Shown one piece after another: positions 63,486 through 64,000 of a stretch of DNA of 64,000 bases; the first letter of the stretch is position 1, and the number at the start of each line of letters is the position of its first letter. A program made the position numbers and the translations under genes. The notes below the pieces were generated by a model. The model searched no databases. It was not told the DNA's origin and worked only from the letters and a program-made list of their open reading frames with translations. Origin of the DNA: Saccharopolyspora aridisoli. GTDB lineage: Bacteria > Actinomycetota > Actinomycetes > Mycobacteriales > Pseudonocardiaceae. The stretch lies in NCBI RefSeq assembly GCF_004348445.1, contig NZ_SMKV01000024.1, forward strand, positions 1 to 64,000, given 5' to 3'.

Positions 63486-64000
63486 GTGAGTCAGAGCTTG
63501 GAGCGCGGACTCGCCGCGCTCACCGCACTGGCCGAGGGGCCGCAAACGCTCGACGGTCTCGCCCAGCGGCTCGGCGTGCACAAGACGACGGCGATGCGCC
63601 TGCTGCGCACGCTGGAGACCGATCGCTTCGTCCGCCGCGAGGACCTGCACCGCTACCGGCTGGGCAGCGCCGTGTTCGCGCTCGCCCACCAGGCGCTGGA
63701 CGACCTGGACGCCCGCGACGTCGCCCGTCCGTTCCTCGACGCGCTGGGGGAGCGCACCGGGCACACGATCCACCTGGCGACCCTCGACGAGGACCAAGTC
63801 GTCTACGTCGACAAGGTCGACAGCGTCCACGCGGTCCGGATGTACTCCCGCATCGGCCGACGAGCCCCGCTGCACTGCACGGCGGTGGGCAAGGTCCTGG
63901 TCGCCGACCTCTCGCAGCAGCGCCGCGAACGCCTGGCGCAGCGGATCGCCTACCCGAAGCTGACCGCGAACACCATCGACTCGGCCGAGCGCTACCTGGC
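63486..64000 (+). CDS. IclR-family regulator (3' end cut by window)
   Basis: Partial gene, about 171 codons visible and open at the window end. The N-terminal winged helix-turn-helix (about 1-60) contains LAQRLGVHKTTAMRLLRTLE (about 25-44). The effector domain starts at about 75 with GHTIHLATLDEDQVVYVDKVDS (split motif, about 91-112) and shows PLHCTAVGKVLVA near 130, all typical of IclR. GTG at 63486 has GGAGA 5 nt upstream. Position divergent to the D-serine dehydratase-like gene suggests it controls the D-amino-acid cluster; the effector is unknown. Confidence 0.88.
   Translation, partial: MSQSLERGLAALTALAEGPQTLDGLAQRLGVHKTTAMRLLRTLETDRFVRREDLHRYRLGSAVFALAHQALDDLDARDVARPFLDALGERTGHTIHLATLDEDQVVYVDKVDSVHAVRMYSRIGRRAPLHCTAVGKVLVADLSQQRRERLAQRIAYPKLTANTIDSAERYL

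Noticed and set aside
61605-63875. A 756-codon minus-strand frame crossing the PLP enzyme and IclR genes
   Set aside because: Different frame from the PLP enzyme and antisense to IclR; no homology recognisable.

Overview
The window looks like a chromosomal segment of a high-GC actinomycete, most probably Saccharopolyspora or a close Pseudonocardiaceae relative. The supporting signs are the pervasive GC-rich third codon positions, GTG and TTG starts, long chains of ATGA/GTGA-overlapping genes, Mce transporters, F420- and mycothiol-linked proteins, and an XRE/DUF397/zinc-finger trio typical of that family. No rRNA, tRNA, CRISPR array, prophage or intact insertion sequence was seen. Comparisons to Mycobacterium tuberculosis (Mtb) genes are from memory of the families and were not searched.

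Bases 1-38,430 form one large steroid (cholesterol/phytosterol) catabolism region. It holds side-chain activation and beta-oxidation genes (fadD19-, echA19-, fadD17-, fadE26- and fadE27-like), ring-opening enzymes (KstD, a second KstD-type flavoprotein, KshA and its reductase KshB), the regulator KstR, and a complete mce4-type import operon (yrbE4A, yrbE4B, mce4A-F) preceded by an alcohol dehydrogenase and a 17-beta-HSD-like SDR. A candidate MceG ATPase lies about 9.5 kb before the mce4 operon. Embedded at 9.1-18.4 kb is a block matching the Mtb Rv0762c-Rv0771 neighbourhood (aldehyde dehydrogenase, SDR, HIBADH-like, CMD, CYP51, ferredoxins, SDR, CYP123), here arranged so that the two arms converge. 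Eleven KstR-like operators (TnnAACnnGTTnnA, perfect or with one or two flank mismatches) sit in its intergenic regions. A second dyad, TnGACAnnTGTCnA, occurs once before each arm of the CYP51 block.

Bases 38.8-43.2 kb carry cell-wall and beta-lactam genes: a YkuD L,D-transpeptidase lipoprotein, a LysR regulator overlapping a signal-less class A beta-lactamase-like hydrolase, and a class A beta-lactamase lipoprotein. From 43.2 to 44.8 kb lie a DUF397 protein, a Scr1-type XRE regulator and a small Cys/His protein. From 44.8 to 52.3 kb are a stand-alone LigD-type polymerase, a metallo-beta-lactamase-fold hydrolase, a DinB/MDMPI protein, uvrA and a sodium:alanine symporter.

Bases 52.3-58.1 kb hold a das-like sugar operon (lipoprotein SBP, two permeases, GH20 hexosaminidase) next to a Tat-exported lactonase-fold protein. 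Bases 58.3-64 kb hold a probable D-amino-acid utilisation cluster: GntP permease, N-acyl-D-amino-acid deacylase, Rid-family protein, D-serine dehydratase/D-threonine aldolase-like enzyme and a divergent IclR regulator cut by the window end.

Three diverged copies of a roughly 140-190 bp intergenic repeat occur at 20.9, 41.8 and 59.7 kb. One is bounded by 13-bp imperfect inverted ends, like a MITE. Strong hairpins mark several convergent gene ends.
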